From positions 1,256,212 through 1,320,211 of the forward strand of contig CM046339.1 in the NCBI GenBank assembly GCA_025403435.1: a DNA stretch of 64,000 bases, written 5' to 3'. Positions 12,400 to 23,889 of the stretch are shown here, piece by piece. Below the pieces are notes generated by a model. It was not told the origin of the DNA. It made no database searches and saw only the letters and a program-made list of their open reading frames with translations. How positions within the stretch are numbered: position 1 is the stretch's first letter; every line of letters begins with the position of its first letter. Origin of the DNA: Artocarpus heterophyllus (taxonomy: Eukaryota; Streptophyta; Magnoliopsida; Rosales; Moraceae). Position numbers and translations under genes: made by a program.

Positions 12400-12660
12400 C
12401 CTTTCATGACCATTTATCAAAAACAGTCAGTCTTCCACTATGGTTTTTTAAAAAACTGTCGTGGAAGGCTGGTCTTCCATGATGGTTTTTCACAAAAAGG
12501 TCATGGAATACTAATTCTTCAAATTTTTGAAATTTTTGAAAACCGTAGTGGAATCTTTATATTCCACGACGGTTTTTGTTAAAACTGTTGTCGAAGATAG
12601 TTTTCCACGACGGTTTTTACAGAAGCCGTCGTAAAAAAGTTGTCTTAAACATTTCCTACA
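12400..12660. repeat. Internal copy of the CACTA subterminal array (element B)
   Basis: Several copies of the CCACGACGGTTTTT motif and its inverse lie between the two genes of B (for example TTCCACGACGGTTTTTG near 12562 and TTTTTACAGAAGCCGTCGT near 12614). It is followed by GGTGGCTAGCCTGTGTGTTA (12676-12695), which has a close relative beside the left terminal array of copy C (34554-34575) and beside C's internal array (about 38604). So each gene has an array at its 3' end. Confidence 0.8.
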
Positions 12661-12863
12661 CATGATAATATTCTTTGCTACCTAGGGTGGCTAGCCTGTG
12701 TGTTAAGCATCCAATGGCCCAGAATCATGAATACTTTATCTCTGTTTTCACCACAAATGTAACTATAGATACATATACAAAAGCCGTTAAAAAAGATTGA
12801 AAAATTAAATAATTTAAAGAAAAAACTTAAAAGTAAATTAACATAAAAAGGTTTATTGATGCT

Positions 12864-15800
12864 CATCTTTTTATCTTTTTTTTCATTGGTTCCTCAATAC
12901 ATATCCATTCCACATCTTCACGAAGCAAGTGCGAAACATCATCTTCAAAATTATCTATCTCTTCAACCAGTGGCAATCCCTTTGTGAATGAAGGGATGTC
13001 TGAGCAATCCTCATCAACTTCTTCACCATCGATAACTATTCTTGGCTTTGTCGGGACGACTAGAGACAGCTCCATGTCTTGGGGATCTGTAGTATAAAAA
13101 ACTTGGATTGCTTATGATGCCATAATGAAGGGATCATTCCTATATCTCAATCTTCTAAAGTCAACCACCGTGATGCCGTCATCGTCATTCTTAACATAGT
13201 TATTGTCGGCCCACTTGCACTTAAAAAGTGCTATGTGTAATCCCCCATAATCAAGTTCCTAAATATCTTCAATGGTGTCAAAGTAGTTCATGATCCCATG
13301 TACCAGATTCTTGTCCTTGGTGGAGGCAATATGCATAGCTTTAGCACGAAGAGTCACACCACTATTTTGCACCGGATACTTCTCATCTCTTTTGCAAGTG
13401 TAGAAAGTGTAACCATTTATGGAATATGACATATACCTTGTAACTACGGACAACGGTCCTCTAGCTATGTTCTTCAACTGCTGTGACATGTTCTCATCTT
13501 GTGATGTGGAGCACTAGCCATAGATGTGTGCTCTAATCCACAACCGGAAGGTCCGGTTGTGTTCATCTTGCAACCACTTCTCATTTCTTGCTCTTTTTGG
13601 GTATGGTTTTTTTTAATTTGTTCATGTGCACCTCAATGAAAGGCTCCACTTCATTAGCATTGTGCAAGACATAAAGACAAGCTTGCTTCCACTCCTCTTG
13701 ATTTATTGATGAAGTATTGCCCGTAAATAGTCCCCTAGCCTCAATGTTTATAGTCTTTGGCAACCCAATTGTGTCCGCATTAGATAGGTACTCGGAGCAA
13801 AATTCAACCGATTCCTCAGCTATGTAACTTTCCATAATACATCCCTCCGGCCTATTTCGATTCTTCACATAGCCCTTCAAAACCTTCATATATCTTTCAA
13901 ATGGGTACATCCATCTCAAATACACCGGTCCGCATAACTTAATTTCACGTACTAAGTTCACCGTTAAATGAATCGTGATGTCTAAAAATGCCGGTGGAAA
14001 ATACTTTTCAAGCATGCATAAGGTCTGCACCAACTCCGATTGTAGTGAATCTAATACAAGTGGATCAATTACCTTCGAGCATATTGAATTGAAGAACGAG
14101 CACAACTTGAAAATTGCAAATCTCACATCCTTTGTTAGAATTCCCTACAAAGCAAGTGGTAGTAATTGTTGCATCAACACATGACAATCGTGTGTTTTTA
14201 TGCCAATAAGTTTCAAATCCTTCACTGACACCAACTTTTTGAGGTTCGAAGAATACCCGTCTGGCACTTTTAATGAAGCAAGCCATTCACAGAGCTTTCT
14301 CTTTTTCGCTCTGGATAACGTGTGCTTTACCGGAGGTAAGTAAGTACGATTCCCTCTTTTCTCGGGAAACAAATTAGGCCTAATATCCATTTCCATGAGA
14401 TCCAACCGAGCCTTTTCACCATCCTTAGTCTTGCCCAGAATGTCAAGCAACGTGCCGACTATGGATTCACATACGTTTTTCTCAATATGCATAACATCCA
14501 AGCAATGACGAACAAAAAGTGTCTTCCAATAGGGAAGATCAAAGAAGATTGATCTTTTTTTCCATGGTCCATCATTTGGCGGCTCGTCCTTACCTCGCTT
14601 TCTCTTTCCGAATATGACTCTTATATCTTTTACCATTTCAAATATTTGTTCACCTGTCAAAGGGCGAGGGGGGTCTCTTTCTTCGTTGTTGCCATCAAAG
14701 GCTTTCTTTTGTTTACGATAGCGATGATCTCTTGGCAACCATCTTCTATGACCAAGAAAAATGGTTTTTTTTCCCATTCTTCAACCGTTTGTGAGACATT
14801 TCCATCATGCAAATAGGACAACCAATAGAACTCTTCATCGAATAACCAGATAAATTGCTATATGCGGGGAAGTCGTTAATTGTCCATATCAACATTGCAC
14901 GGAGTGTGAACGTCTCTTTTCGGTAAGCATCTCTAACTTCAACTCCAATGTCCCACAACTTTTTAAGTCATCGATTAATGGTGCCAAGTATACATCAATG
15001 TCATTGCCTAGTTGGTGACGACCCAAAATCAATAAAGATAACATTAAAAACTTTCGCTTCATGAACAACTTCAAAGGGTGATTATAGTTAACAAGTATTA
15101 CGGGGCAAGTGCTATGCCTAAGACTCATGTTACCATGTGGGTTCATTCCATCAGTCGACAAAGCAAAATGTATGTTTCTTGGATCCGTACTAAAGTTGGG
15201 ATGATCGACTTCAAAATTTTTCCATTGTGGTGAATCCGCCAGGTGTCTAAGCATACCATCATCCACTTGTTTGTCATGATGCCATGTCAAATTCTTAGCA
15301 TGTTCTGGGTTTCCAAATAAACGCCTTAAACGTTGTACTGGTGGAATGTACCATAACACTTTTTTTTGGCACTCCATTCTTGCCATCTTTTGGCTCCTTT
15401 CCTTTCTTCCACCTCGCTTGTTGACAACTGGACAATAATTCTCATCCTCATACTCATGCCTATAGAGAACACAACCATTTTCACAAGCATGAATTTTCTC
15501 ATAATCCATTCCCAAAGTGCTCAAAGTCTTCTTAGCGTCATACATACTAGTTGGTAATTTATTACCCTTTGATAGAAGCCTTCCTAAAAATTCCAACAGC
15601 TTTGTGAAACTAGAATTTGACCACCCACCCGACGCTTTCAAATTCCATAATCCAACTAAAGCAGACAATTTAGTGAAATTGGTACACCCCTCATACACGG
15701 GTGTCTCTACATCATTCATCATTGTCTCAAATAAATCCGAACGGTGCACAAAGTGTTCTTCTAAATCATTGACCATGTCAACCATATTGTCTTGATCATC

Positions 15801-16082
15801 CATATTATCCTCCACAATAGCTTGCTTTTCTTTACTTAGTAAAGTTGGATTGAAATTAGACTCGCCATGAAAATGCCACGTTTCATAACTACTTATAATT
15901 CCATTTCAAAATAAATGTCCTCTAACAATTGGAATTGGATGCAATCTATGGTTTCCACATTGAACACAAGGACACCGAATTTTATCACCATTGGCATGAC
16001 TTTTGGCAAAATTCAAGAACTCTTCCACACCATTCACATACTCTCTAGACAATCGAAAATCCCACATCCATTTTCTATCCAT
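12864..16082 (-). pseudogene. TNP2-type CACTA transposase (element B), degenerate
   Basis: The start ATG at 16082 gives MDRKWMWDFRLSREYVNGVE, the Transposase-associated N-terminal domain, with a CPCVQCGNHR cysteine motif. Then follow the Transposase_21/TNP2 core (KVLWYIPPVQRLRRLFGNPE, DGMLRHLADSPQW, STDGMNPHGNMS, GNDIDVYLAPLIDDL; 14889-15815), SSIGCPICMMEMSHKRLK (14746-14958) and CLDVMHIEKNVCES (14145-14777). A DUF4218-like part has YLRWMYPFERYMKVLKGYVK (13581-14126) and a DUF4216-like C-terminus spans about 12864-13560. Breaks are TGA at 15906-15908, TAG at 14145-14147, frameshifts near 14958 and 14770, and further stops near 13520, 13260 and 13110. The enzyme would cut and rejoin element ends in the nucleus; this copy looks only moderately decayed. 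Confidence 0.92.
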
Positions 16083-16504
16083 TTTTCAATACCTAAATCG
16101 AAATAATAAATAGCAAATATTCAATTAAAATTAATTTCACAATCTATATATACATACATATATATATACCCACCTATATATTAATTAATCATAAAACGAA
16201 AACATCACCCGCTCCGTCACAAGTTACACATACTCATTATAAAACAAAGAAATCATACTCATGATCCACAATACAAATTTCACCAAATATACAATAAAAT
16301 CAACAACTATTTATCAATTTTGGATTAATTATACAACACAATCAACAACAATTTATCAATTTATAATAAAAACTTACAATTTGGGCTGGGATTAAGTAGT
16401 GTGGAGGCAGAGAGGGACGGCGACAGTTGATTCGGATGGGTCTGTCTGTATTTGAGAAGCAAATTTCTAAATTGTGTCTGAATATTGAGGTGGAAAAGGG
16501 GTTT
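16083..16504. promoter_or_regulatory. 5' leader and promoter region of CACTA B transposase
   Basis: This AT-rich stretch lies between the TNP2 start and the right subterminal array. It has alternating TATA-rich sequence (16147-16172) and no reading frame of interest. By position it should hold the transposase promoter; no single box is assigned. Confidence 0.45.
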
Positions 16505-16876
16505 TAAAGTAAGATACTATGACAGTTTTGTTAAAAAACTGTTGTGGAAGGAAATTGGAGCTACCACGATGGTTTTTAAAAAACCATCATGAAATAGGAT
16601 TTGACGACGGTTTTGTGAAAAACCATCGTGGAAGATGCAAGATTTCACAATGGTTTTCTCAAAAACCGTCATGGAATCATGCATCTTCTATGACGGTTTT
16701 GAAGCCTTGCTATTTCACGACGGTTTTTAAAAAACCGTCATGGTAGCTCCTACCCCCTTCCACGACGGTCTTTGTTTTCGTGGGCGTAACTTGCCGTGCT
16801 TTTCTTGTGGTACCATGACTTTTTTTAGGAAACGGTCGTTAAATAAAGGTTATCTAATCCAAAATTTCTTGTAGTG
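16505..16876. repeat. Right terminal and subterminal repeat array of CACTA B
   Basis: About ten inverted and direct copies of the AAAAACCGTCGTGGAA-like motif (16519-16770) are followed by TTTCTTGTAGTG ending at 16876. It mirrors the left array at 8203-8520. Confidence 0.88.
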
Positions 16877-16879
16877 TTA
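16877..16879. repeat. Target-site duplication TTA, right (CACTA B)
   Basis: TTA directly follows GTAGTG and is identical to 8200-8202. Removing element B and one TTA rejoins the copia gag frame. Confidence 0.85.
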
Positions 16880-17205
16880 GTTATGGCCTGGCCTCCAAAC
16901 ATGTTTTCTAGGTTATCCAAGATCTGCTTAGCAGTCTCATAATCCTCATGTTGAGCCTACAACAAGTTATTCATGCTAGCCATAACATAACAGCGGGTTT
17001 GATCGTTTGCATCTTTCCAACGATTATATTCTTGGAATTGACTGTTGGTGGAGTCTCCCATAGGGTCGGGAGGACAAGGGGTTGTCAGCACAAATTTTAA
17101 TTTCTCAAAGGACAAGATGATATCTAGGTTCCGTTTTCAATAATTATAATTCTCTCTAGTTAACTGGTTTTTGTCAAGTATAGAAGATAAAGCGTTTTTA
17201 GACAT
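16877..17205 (-). pseudogene. Copia gag, N-terminal part
   Basis: ATG at 17205 on the minus strand gives MSKNALSSILDKNQLT, a typical start of plant copia gag (UBN2-type). The part nearest the CACTA insertion reads NMFGGQAITK, and across the junction the frame continues QQGALRKLLNYK at 8202 and below, a common gag segment. At least one stop follows. It was cut by insertion of CACTA B. Confidence 0.85.
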
Positions 17206-18884
17206 TTTTAATATAAAATAAAGAATCATATACCAAACATAAGCAAACATAGCATAATAATTTAGCAAGATAACACAATCATGTAAAAACATAAAAATGT
17301 GTTTATGTGTCAAAACCTTGAAAATATCATAACCTTACAACGATAATTCCCAACTCAGAATTCAATAAGCTCCTAGGGGAGTCATGCCAAATTCAAACAG
17401 GAACACGGATCCTCTCCTGATTAATATATGCCATCCAGGACCCGTATGATCCAGAATATATTAATAATCGTTTATTTGGCCATTAATTTTATTAACAGAG
17501 CTCCTAGGGCATAATAATAAAATTAACATGAGTATAACCATCGTTTTAATATTTTATCCATGATTTATGATTACCACCTAGGGGTGTGCAACCATAAATC
17601 ATACTAAAATACCTTATCCTCTTAGAGATCCAACTTGGTACATAATGAAGTCCCTTCCTAGGAGTCAAAACCACCATGTTCTTCCTATGGACCAATGATG
17701 GAGACCTTAGGTCCTCTCTTCGAAAACCTTCTCCCACTTAATATTTTGATATCAAGGTTTTATTTTAAAAGCATGCATGAATAATTTTAAATTGAGTGGC
17801 ACTCCTGATTCAATATACATGGCAAATCATATTATGATGTAGACAAACAAAGCAATCAAGCAAAGCTACAAGCAAAATAATAATAAATAACCATAATATT
17901 ATGGTTCCACCCTAAAGAATAGAAAACAAAGATTACAAGAGAATAATAGAAACATTTTATTGATTCTTCATTCTTGAATCCTTAAGCTGTATCCTTCTTC
18001 ATGTAATGCCCTTCTTGAAGTCTTCAATCCCATATGAATCGAATACTCCAAATTTCTGGTCATATCTAGATTTTAATGTTTCTCAAAATTGTCCCAACAA
18101 TAAAATGAAAACTCCATTGAAAAACTACACTATTTCTAGAAAAATTTCCACCTCCTGCTAGCAAGCCAATTTGGGTGATCGGCCTGCTAGTCATGACCTA
18201 CCGGCCTACCAATCTTCACAGATCGGCCTACTGGTTCATGACTAATTGGCCTGCTGAACTAGAAGTTTGGCCTACCACTAGAGCCACTTGATTTCTGCCC
18301 CACTGATGGCTTGCTGAACCTCACATTCAGCCTACCGATCGACGATCATCGGCCTGCCAAACTAGAGGGTTCGGCATGCCATCGAGCAAAAACCACCCTT
18401 TTTAGAAAATACAGTTTCTAATGCAATTTATCAATTTTATTTTCAACAATTCAAAAACATAAAATTAGAGACTCAGGAAATACCTGGGAGCGCCATCATC
18501 CATCTTCTAGATCCACCTTCTAGATTCGTCTTCTCCGAATGATTATTTAATTACAAATTCTTATAAATTTAAAATTAAATAATAATAATTCCTAGACGGA
18601 GATGATAGTCTGCCATCTAATTACATGAAAAACCTAGATACACATTCTAACCTCTAAGGAACCCTAACCGACATAAATTAATTAATTAATAAATAATTAA
18701 ATAATAATTTAATTAATCATAATTAATTAATAAACATTCACTATATAATCCATGACAAGATATAAATATATAAAAACCCTAGAGTGTCAACTCTCTAAAA
18801 AATTAAATTCAAGCATAAGAGAGATCAAGATCACATAATTTATACATATAGAACGATCACAACTTGTAAATTTATGTGAAAACC
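17206..18884 (-). other. Long untranslated leader of the copia element
   Basis: About 1.7 kb lies between the primer-binding site and the gag start. No reading frame with family similarity was seen. The stretch 18160-18385 holds many short variants of a TCGGCCTGCC/GGCATGCCGA motif that also occurs in the LTRs of this family. Confidence 0.7.
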
Positions 18885-18898
18885 TGGCTCTAATACCA
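18885..18898 (-). promoter_or_regulatory. Primer-binding site, initiator-tRNA-Met type
   Basis: Read on the minus strand, TGGTATTAGAGCC lies two bases inside the 5' LTR end. It matches the TGGTATCAGAGC consensus (complement of the tRNA-iMet 3' end) with one change, as is normal for plant Ty1/copia. Confidence 0.88.
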
Positions 18899-18900
18899 AT

Positions 18901-20917
18901 TGTTGGAAAAATAGTACGCAACGAAATTTTCAAAATTTTTTATATCAGAGAATTTTTCAAAACACAAGTTTGACACGCTATATGCATAAATTAACTAGAT
19001 CTTACTAACCTTGTAAATATCAAAAAGCTTCCTCAATCAATGAAGAGAAGTAACGTTCCAGAAAGACCTCCACTAACTGGCCTTCTTTGCTTTTCTCTAT
19101 CCATGATCAGAGTGAGTGTGGGCCCACACGTATAGCTCTACAACCAGGCAATTTTCCTTCCAACCAATTAAGAGAACCCAAAGCTAGTGTTCGTGATTTG
19201 TGAGCAAGAGCTCTCAGGGAGTTTTCAAAATCTCACCAGTAAAGTTTCACTCTTAATCTATCAATTGATCTAAATAATAATGAGACTCACTCCCCTTTTA
19301 TAGAGGTTGAGCCCAGGAGTTAGTCTTTATAAGATAAGGGTTCAAAAATTCGAATCAGAATCAAATTAGAATCAATATCTAATCAAATCCGCTTAAAAAT
19401 GCTTGATATTTTTATCGCGCGGCCGGCATGCCGATCTGTCTAATCGGCATGCCAAACTTGCCCCATCGGTAGGCCAAACCTGAGGATCGGCATGCTGAAC
19501 CTGCGATAAAAATCCCAACGAATCTTTTGTTTTTCACCTGAGATTCTATAGAATAAAGTCTCAGTTTTAATTCAAACAACCCAATAGAGAAGTTGTCTAA
19601 TTAAAACAACTTTATCTAGATAATCAAATTCCTGATAATTCAATAAGTTTATCTTGAATTAATTTAAAATTAATCCAACCAATAAACAAACATGAATTAT
19701 CCATTCTCGATAATTTAACAAGTTTTTCTTGAATTAATTTTATCTCAAACTTAATTCAACCAATAAACAGACATGAATTATCTGATTTTACCGAATTTTA
19801 GCCAATTTGATAAAGGTGACATAACTTACCAATTATTAAAAAAGCATGCCATATTCTTACAAGATTTTTGTGAGCTAGCAAAGGGGACCTGATGGACCTA
19901 TATAGTTTAAGCTCCTAATAATTATGAAACCCAATATCCCAGATATACATTTCATAATTATCAACTCCAATGCTACTCCACTGAAAGCTTGGAGCTGCAC
20001 TCTCGAACTATATAGAATTATAAAGCCCGTATAGCTAAGTTTTCATGACATATCATAGTGTATTGTATCCCCATAGGATTATCCATAATCAGCTTAAGGA
20101 CAAGTTCTGTCTTACCTTCCCGATTATTTTTATCTTACATTCTATTATCTCATAATCAGAAAACTTACCATCTAAAGACAGTATACCATTCGGTTACACC
20201 TATGTATCCAAATAGTTGAGCGCTTTAATTTTTCAATTATAGGATAACATATATAAGAGGATATCATTACTCCTAAAGAGGAGATATAGATTCTATATCT
20301 ATGAATAACAGGTCTACGCTATTAAGAGTAATGCCTCCAACGTACTGGCATGCATACCACTATTAAAATGTGGGTGTCATCCTTTGGTACATCAAAAGAC
20401 ACAAGTCATGACAACGAGCCAACTATTCATCTCAGGATTAAGATACAATACAAATGATTGTCTAAAGTGAATCGATTTGCCAAGACAGAATTATTAATCC
20501 AAATCAATTCACTTTATGTCCTGATCCAACACATTATCACCTATGGCAATGTGCCAATGTTTTTATTCGTGGAGTCCACCTCCGATGGCCAAGACAAACC
20601 ATCTCCCAATAGGGATATAGACAATAAAACAATCTTTACATGAATAAAGCACCCAACTTTATTCATTCGATTGTGGATCTTATGATTTAGACCATCGCCT
20701 TAAGAATCATGTCTTTCACATAATCTATCCATCATATGCCAAATTCTTAAAGGTTTTGACCGACAGTCTCAAACTATTGTTTGCTTAACATACATTCAAC
20801 AAATATGAACATAAAGAGGACAAGTTTTGGTATATAAATAATAAATAAATTCTTTATTGATAAAAATGTCTCCAAAACATATTACATGTTTACTCCTTAG
20901 GGCTTTCACGTTTAACA
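18901..20917 (-). repeat. 5' LTR of the copia element
   Basis: It is the partner of 2540-4569. On the minus strand it starts TGTTAAACGTGAAAGCCC and ends TTTTTCCAACA. A TATAAAAG box on the minus strand (19295-19302) lies about 400 bases before the LTR end, and AATAAAG near 20855 could serve as a poly(A) signal. It is followed on the right by the CCTTT duplication. Confidence 0.92.
19295..19302 (-). promoter_or_regulatory. TATA box of the copia 5' LTR
   Basis: TATAAAAG followed by GGGAGTGAGTCTC on the minus strand. The equivalent TATA-like boxes are also seen in the solo LTR copies (21046-21053 and about 29065), so the element promoter is conserved in all copies. Confidence 0.7.
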
Positions 20918-21447
20918 CCTTTGTATTGCGATTGACTACGACAGTTAGGATAAGATATGCTTTTTATGCATTTTTTACTCTGAAAGTAATCCAAACTCAA
21001 ATTTTGAGGCTTTATCCGATAATAATTAACCCCAAGCCTCACTACTATAAATAGAGGGTGAGTTTTCTTTATTATTTAGATCATTTGAGAAGAATCGAGT
21101 AAGTACTATAATTTGAGAAACTTTAAAGCTCCCTGAGAGTTATTGTTCAACATCAAGAATCTTAGCTCTAGGTCTTCTTACGTGGTTGGAAGGAGAGTCA
21201 CCGGAGGAAGAGCTATACGACGTGTGATCACCCACACTCCGATCGTGGATGGAGAATAGCAAAGAAGACTAGTTGGTTGAGGCTCTTCTAGAATGTCTTC
21301 TCTACACGGATTCAAGCCTACTTTGGTGTACAAAAGAGGTTAGTAAAATGTATCATTAATTTATGTATTTAGCATGTTAAACTTGTGTTTTGAAAAATAC
21401 TTTAATTTAAAAAATTTTAAAATTCTGCTACATACTTTTTTCTAACA
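20918..21447 (+). mobile_element. Solo copia-family LTR, right half (split)
   Basis: This is the continuation of the + strand LTR broken at 2539. It begins with the second CCTTT and aligns with about 28950-29463 of the solo LTR copy. It includes TATAAATA at 21046-21053 and the ending TTTTTTCTAACA. A 15-base tandem duplication (TTTTCTAACAAAAG repeated, 21438-21467) blurs the end; AAAGA at 21463-21467 matches 1137-1141. Confidence 0.85.
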
Positions 21448-21462
21448 AAAGGTTTTCTAACA

Positions 21463-22946
21463 AAAGAAAGTGTTAGAAAACCAATAGAATCATAATCTAA
21501 GGTAGATCAACATTAGGTGGATGAGAAAACATCTATTAGGGATAAGCAACCTATTACAAATGAGCCGTTGATTTTATTTGACTTCACCATAATTCCTGAT
21601 GAATTAATGCCGTTGGTTTTGTGCATGTAAACTCTAATACAGAAAGGGATGCTGATAGAGTGCCTGATATACTAGTGACAATTAATGATAATGACATGCT
21701 TATCTATGTTGGGTATGAAGGCATTTATTATTTTATTAACTTTGACATAATTAGTGCAAATTGTATAATGGTATATCTCAAGTAATATACTTATCATTAA
21801 ATCTCTTTTTTTCTTATCAAGTAGATGTATATTGTTATTGAAAATAAGTCCATGTATTGTTATTATTGTAGTTTTTTAGTAGAATGTTGTGAGTGTGGAG
21901 GCTTTACTCAACAATTTGGCTTCCTTTCTCTAGCATTTAGTTCACCAAATACAAGGAGTGAAGATAAAGGCATTAGAGAGCTCGTCAATAGCTTTGTGAG
22001 ACTTTTGTGTAATGCAACAAGAGGGAAAAACATATTTTATGTCATAAAATATTGGGGAACATATTGGTTGCATGATGGGAGGACCAAGCATTTTGGTTTA
22101 ATCCTCTCAGACATGCACCACATAACAATTTTGTAAAAGTTATTAATATATAAGTATGTTTTTGTTTTAAAATATGATTTGATTTATTACATGATTATTG
22201 TGCATTTTGACAAATCATTAGGGTCCTTAATGATTGGAAGCTTGAAGTGGGACAAGGCGGAACAATTTAACCAAGAAGGCAAACATTATATAGACATTGC
22301 ATATGTCCCAAGCACTAAGACAATGTCGAATGTAGTCCTTTTATTTTACGTTACCCATGAGATATAATTTTCATTGATAATGGTTTATCCGTATTAAAAA
22401 GGATTTTATATAAGTACTATGTAAATGAAGTTAGATTAGAGTGGGCAATTTTTTTAACTAAGTATATTAGATATTTTTGGTAGAAACTTTGTTTTGTAAA
22501 TTTTAATTAACTATAAATATTTGATTTTGCTAGCAGGGTTTTTTAATGAATAATATATGAGATTGGCCATCCATTGGAAATTAGAAATTCAATATTTTTT
22601 CTTAATGTAGATAGAACAATGGTTTTCACTTATAACCATCATGTTAAAGAAAAATAACAGGATGGTTTATTTAAAAAATCGTTATGAAATATTAAGGTAT
22701 CACGAGGGCTTCTCTAACAAATCGTTGTGAAATCTTATCAGGGCCAAGAAACCTTGTGAAATACGATGACGATCCATAAAGATTAAAACTGTTGTGGTAT
22801 CATAAGTTTCTACGATGGTTCAAAAACTATTATGGAAGCCCCATATTTTACCACAATGATAGATTGCACAACTATTTTTCAATTGTCATGTAAAATTTCC
22901 ACAACGGTTTTTTAAACAGTCGTGCAATAACAAATTTTTAGTAGTG
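21463..22946 (+). mobile_element. CACTA element A, right part with terminus
   Basis: This resumes the outer element after the nested insertions. It holds gene 2 C-terminal relics up to about 22370 and then a decayed array of the ACGATGGTTTTT-type subterminal motif (22620-22940). The end is AAATTTTTAGTAGTG at 22946, matching the inverted CACTAC end. The probable 3-bp duplication cannot be checked because the left end is outside the window. Confidence 0.75.
21480..22370 (+). pseudogene. CACTA A gene 2, C-terminal Ulp1-like relic
   Basis: MLIYVGYEGIYYFINF-like sequence around 21690-21745 corresponds to IYVEYEDVYYFINF in copy B. The frame at 21825-22136 contains FGFLSLAFSSPNTRSEDKGI and ELVNSFVRLLCNA, matching the FISP region of the other copies, and then a tryptophan-containing strand region where HW...D motifs are expected. 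The frame at 22179-22367 continues to the C-terminus. The catalytic HWx and FDPL motifs are not preserved. Stops and frame changes show that it is dead. Confidence 0.6.
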
Positions 22947-23453
22947 TAGATTAAGCCTACTAAAAAAGCTGAAATACAAAAATGGACAGAAAACCAACTT
23001 AAAACCGATAAAATTGGTTTAAAGGCAAAAACCCAACGAGTCGGTTGGAAATTGATTGCCATAAAAATTTGATAGTCAGTTTTCGGAAGAACTTTTTTTG
23101 GTTAGTCAAAAACCAACTAACCAACCATTCCAAAAATTATTAATATTTTTGTATATTAATATATTAGTATATGAATAAAAAGTAAAACTTTTTACCTTTA
23201 AGAAGTCTTTGGTTAAAATATTTAACTCATACATTTTTGCTCTCATAATGACATTTTAACTTCTTTAATACATTAAGTTTGGACTAAATAAAGATCATGT
23301 TATTGCTCTTCAAAAGCTACATTACTTTTAGTATCTGGTTAGTAAGTCTTGTCAAAAACTGACCGAAACTGACTGACTCCCTATCTATTCAGTCAACTCT
23401 CGAGTTTGCTTTCTTAAAATAAACTGCAACATACTGACCGATGAACACCCTAA
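22947..23453. mobile_element. Possible hAT-like insertion
   Basis: About 500 bases rich in GGTTAGT/CCAACTAACC-type short inverted repeats end at 23445 with ATGAACACCCTA. Its complement, TAGGGTGTTCATCGGTC, resembles plant hAT ends. The flanks AGTGTAGA (left) and AGTGTTGG (right, 23446-23453) are similar but not identical 8-mers. No coding relic and no clear left terminal repeat were seen, so the call is tentative. Confidence 0.35.
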
Positions 23454-23886
23454 GTGTTGGTTAAGGGTTTGGTGATGAATGACACTAGGATGGTTTGTAA
23501 TAGATAACATACGGGATTAGCCATCTGTGAAAAATTAGAAATTCAATAATTTTTCTTCATGAAGATAACCTATAACCATCGTGTTAAAGCAACAAAACAT
23601 GAAATTTGTTTAAAAAATTATTGTGAAATATGAAGGTATCACAAGGGTTAATTTGGCAAGCCATCGTGATATCTTATCAGGGCCAACAAACCTCATGAAT
23701 TATGACTACGTTACACAATGATTAAAATCATTGAGGTATCATAAGTTTCTATTACGGTTCAAAAAACCGTCATGGAAACCCTATATTATACCATGGCAAT
23801 GGATTCCGCAAAGGTTTTTCAATCATCATAGAAAATTTCTATGATGACTTTTTAAATCGTCATGGAATAACCAATTTTTAATAGAG
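23454..23886. repeat. Second, decayed copy of the CACTA A terminal region
   Basis: 23500-23883 is a diverged copy of 22540-22944: both pass through GATTGGCCATC/GATTAGCCATC, TTAGAAATTCAATA, AACCATCGTGTTAAAG, a GGGCCAA(G/C)AAACC block and an AATAACAAATTTTTAGTAG / AATAACCAATTTTTAATAG end. The 20-base flank GTTGGTTAAGGGTTTGGTGA (23452) recurs with one change (AGTTGGTTAAGAGTTTGG, 23883), consistent with tandem duplication of terminus plus flank. Confidence 0.7.
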
Positions 23887-23889
23887 TTG

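Larger units (their letters stand above)
8203..16876 (-). mobile_element. CACTA (En/Spm) element B, nested in copia gag
   Basis: The termini are CACTACTACAAAC on the left and TTTCTTGTAGTG on the right, which share the inverted CACTAC end, and they are flanked by TTA duplications. The subterminal regions (8220-8500 and 16505-16876) are packed with inverted copies of a TTCCACGACGGTTTTT-like motif. Two genes read on the minus strand: a TNP2-type transposase (12864-16082) and a second transposon gene with a Ulp1-like region (about 8650-11217). A third array of the same motif sits between them. At 8.7 kb it has the size of an autonomous CACTA element, but both genes carry stops and frameshifts. 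Confidence 0.93.
2540..20917 (-). mobile_element. Ty1/copia LTR retrotransposon with nested CACTA element
   Basis: The element reads on the minus strand. It has two LTRs (5' 18901-20917, 3' 2540-4569), a tRNA-iMet-type primer-binding site beside the 5' LTR, gag-pol relics in the order gag, protease, integrase, RT, RNase H, and a short purine-rich tract beside the 3' LTR. It is flanked by CCTTT duplications. Without the 8.7-kb CACTA insertion it is about 9.7 kb. The gag-protease-integrase-RT order assigns it to Ty1/copia, not Ty3/gypsy. The coding region has many stops and frameshifts, so it is not autonomous. Confidence 0.92.
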
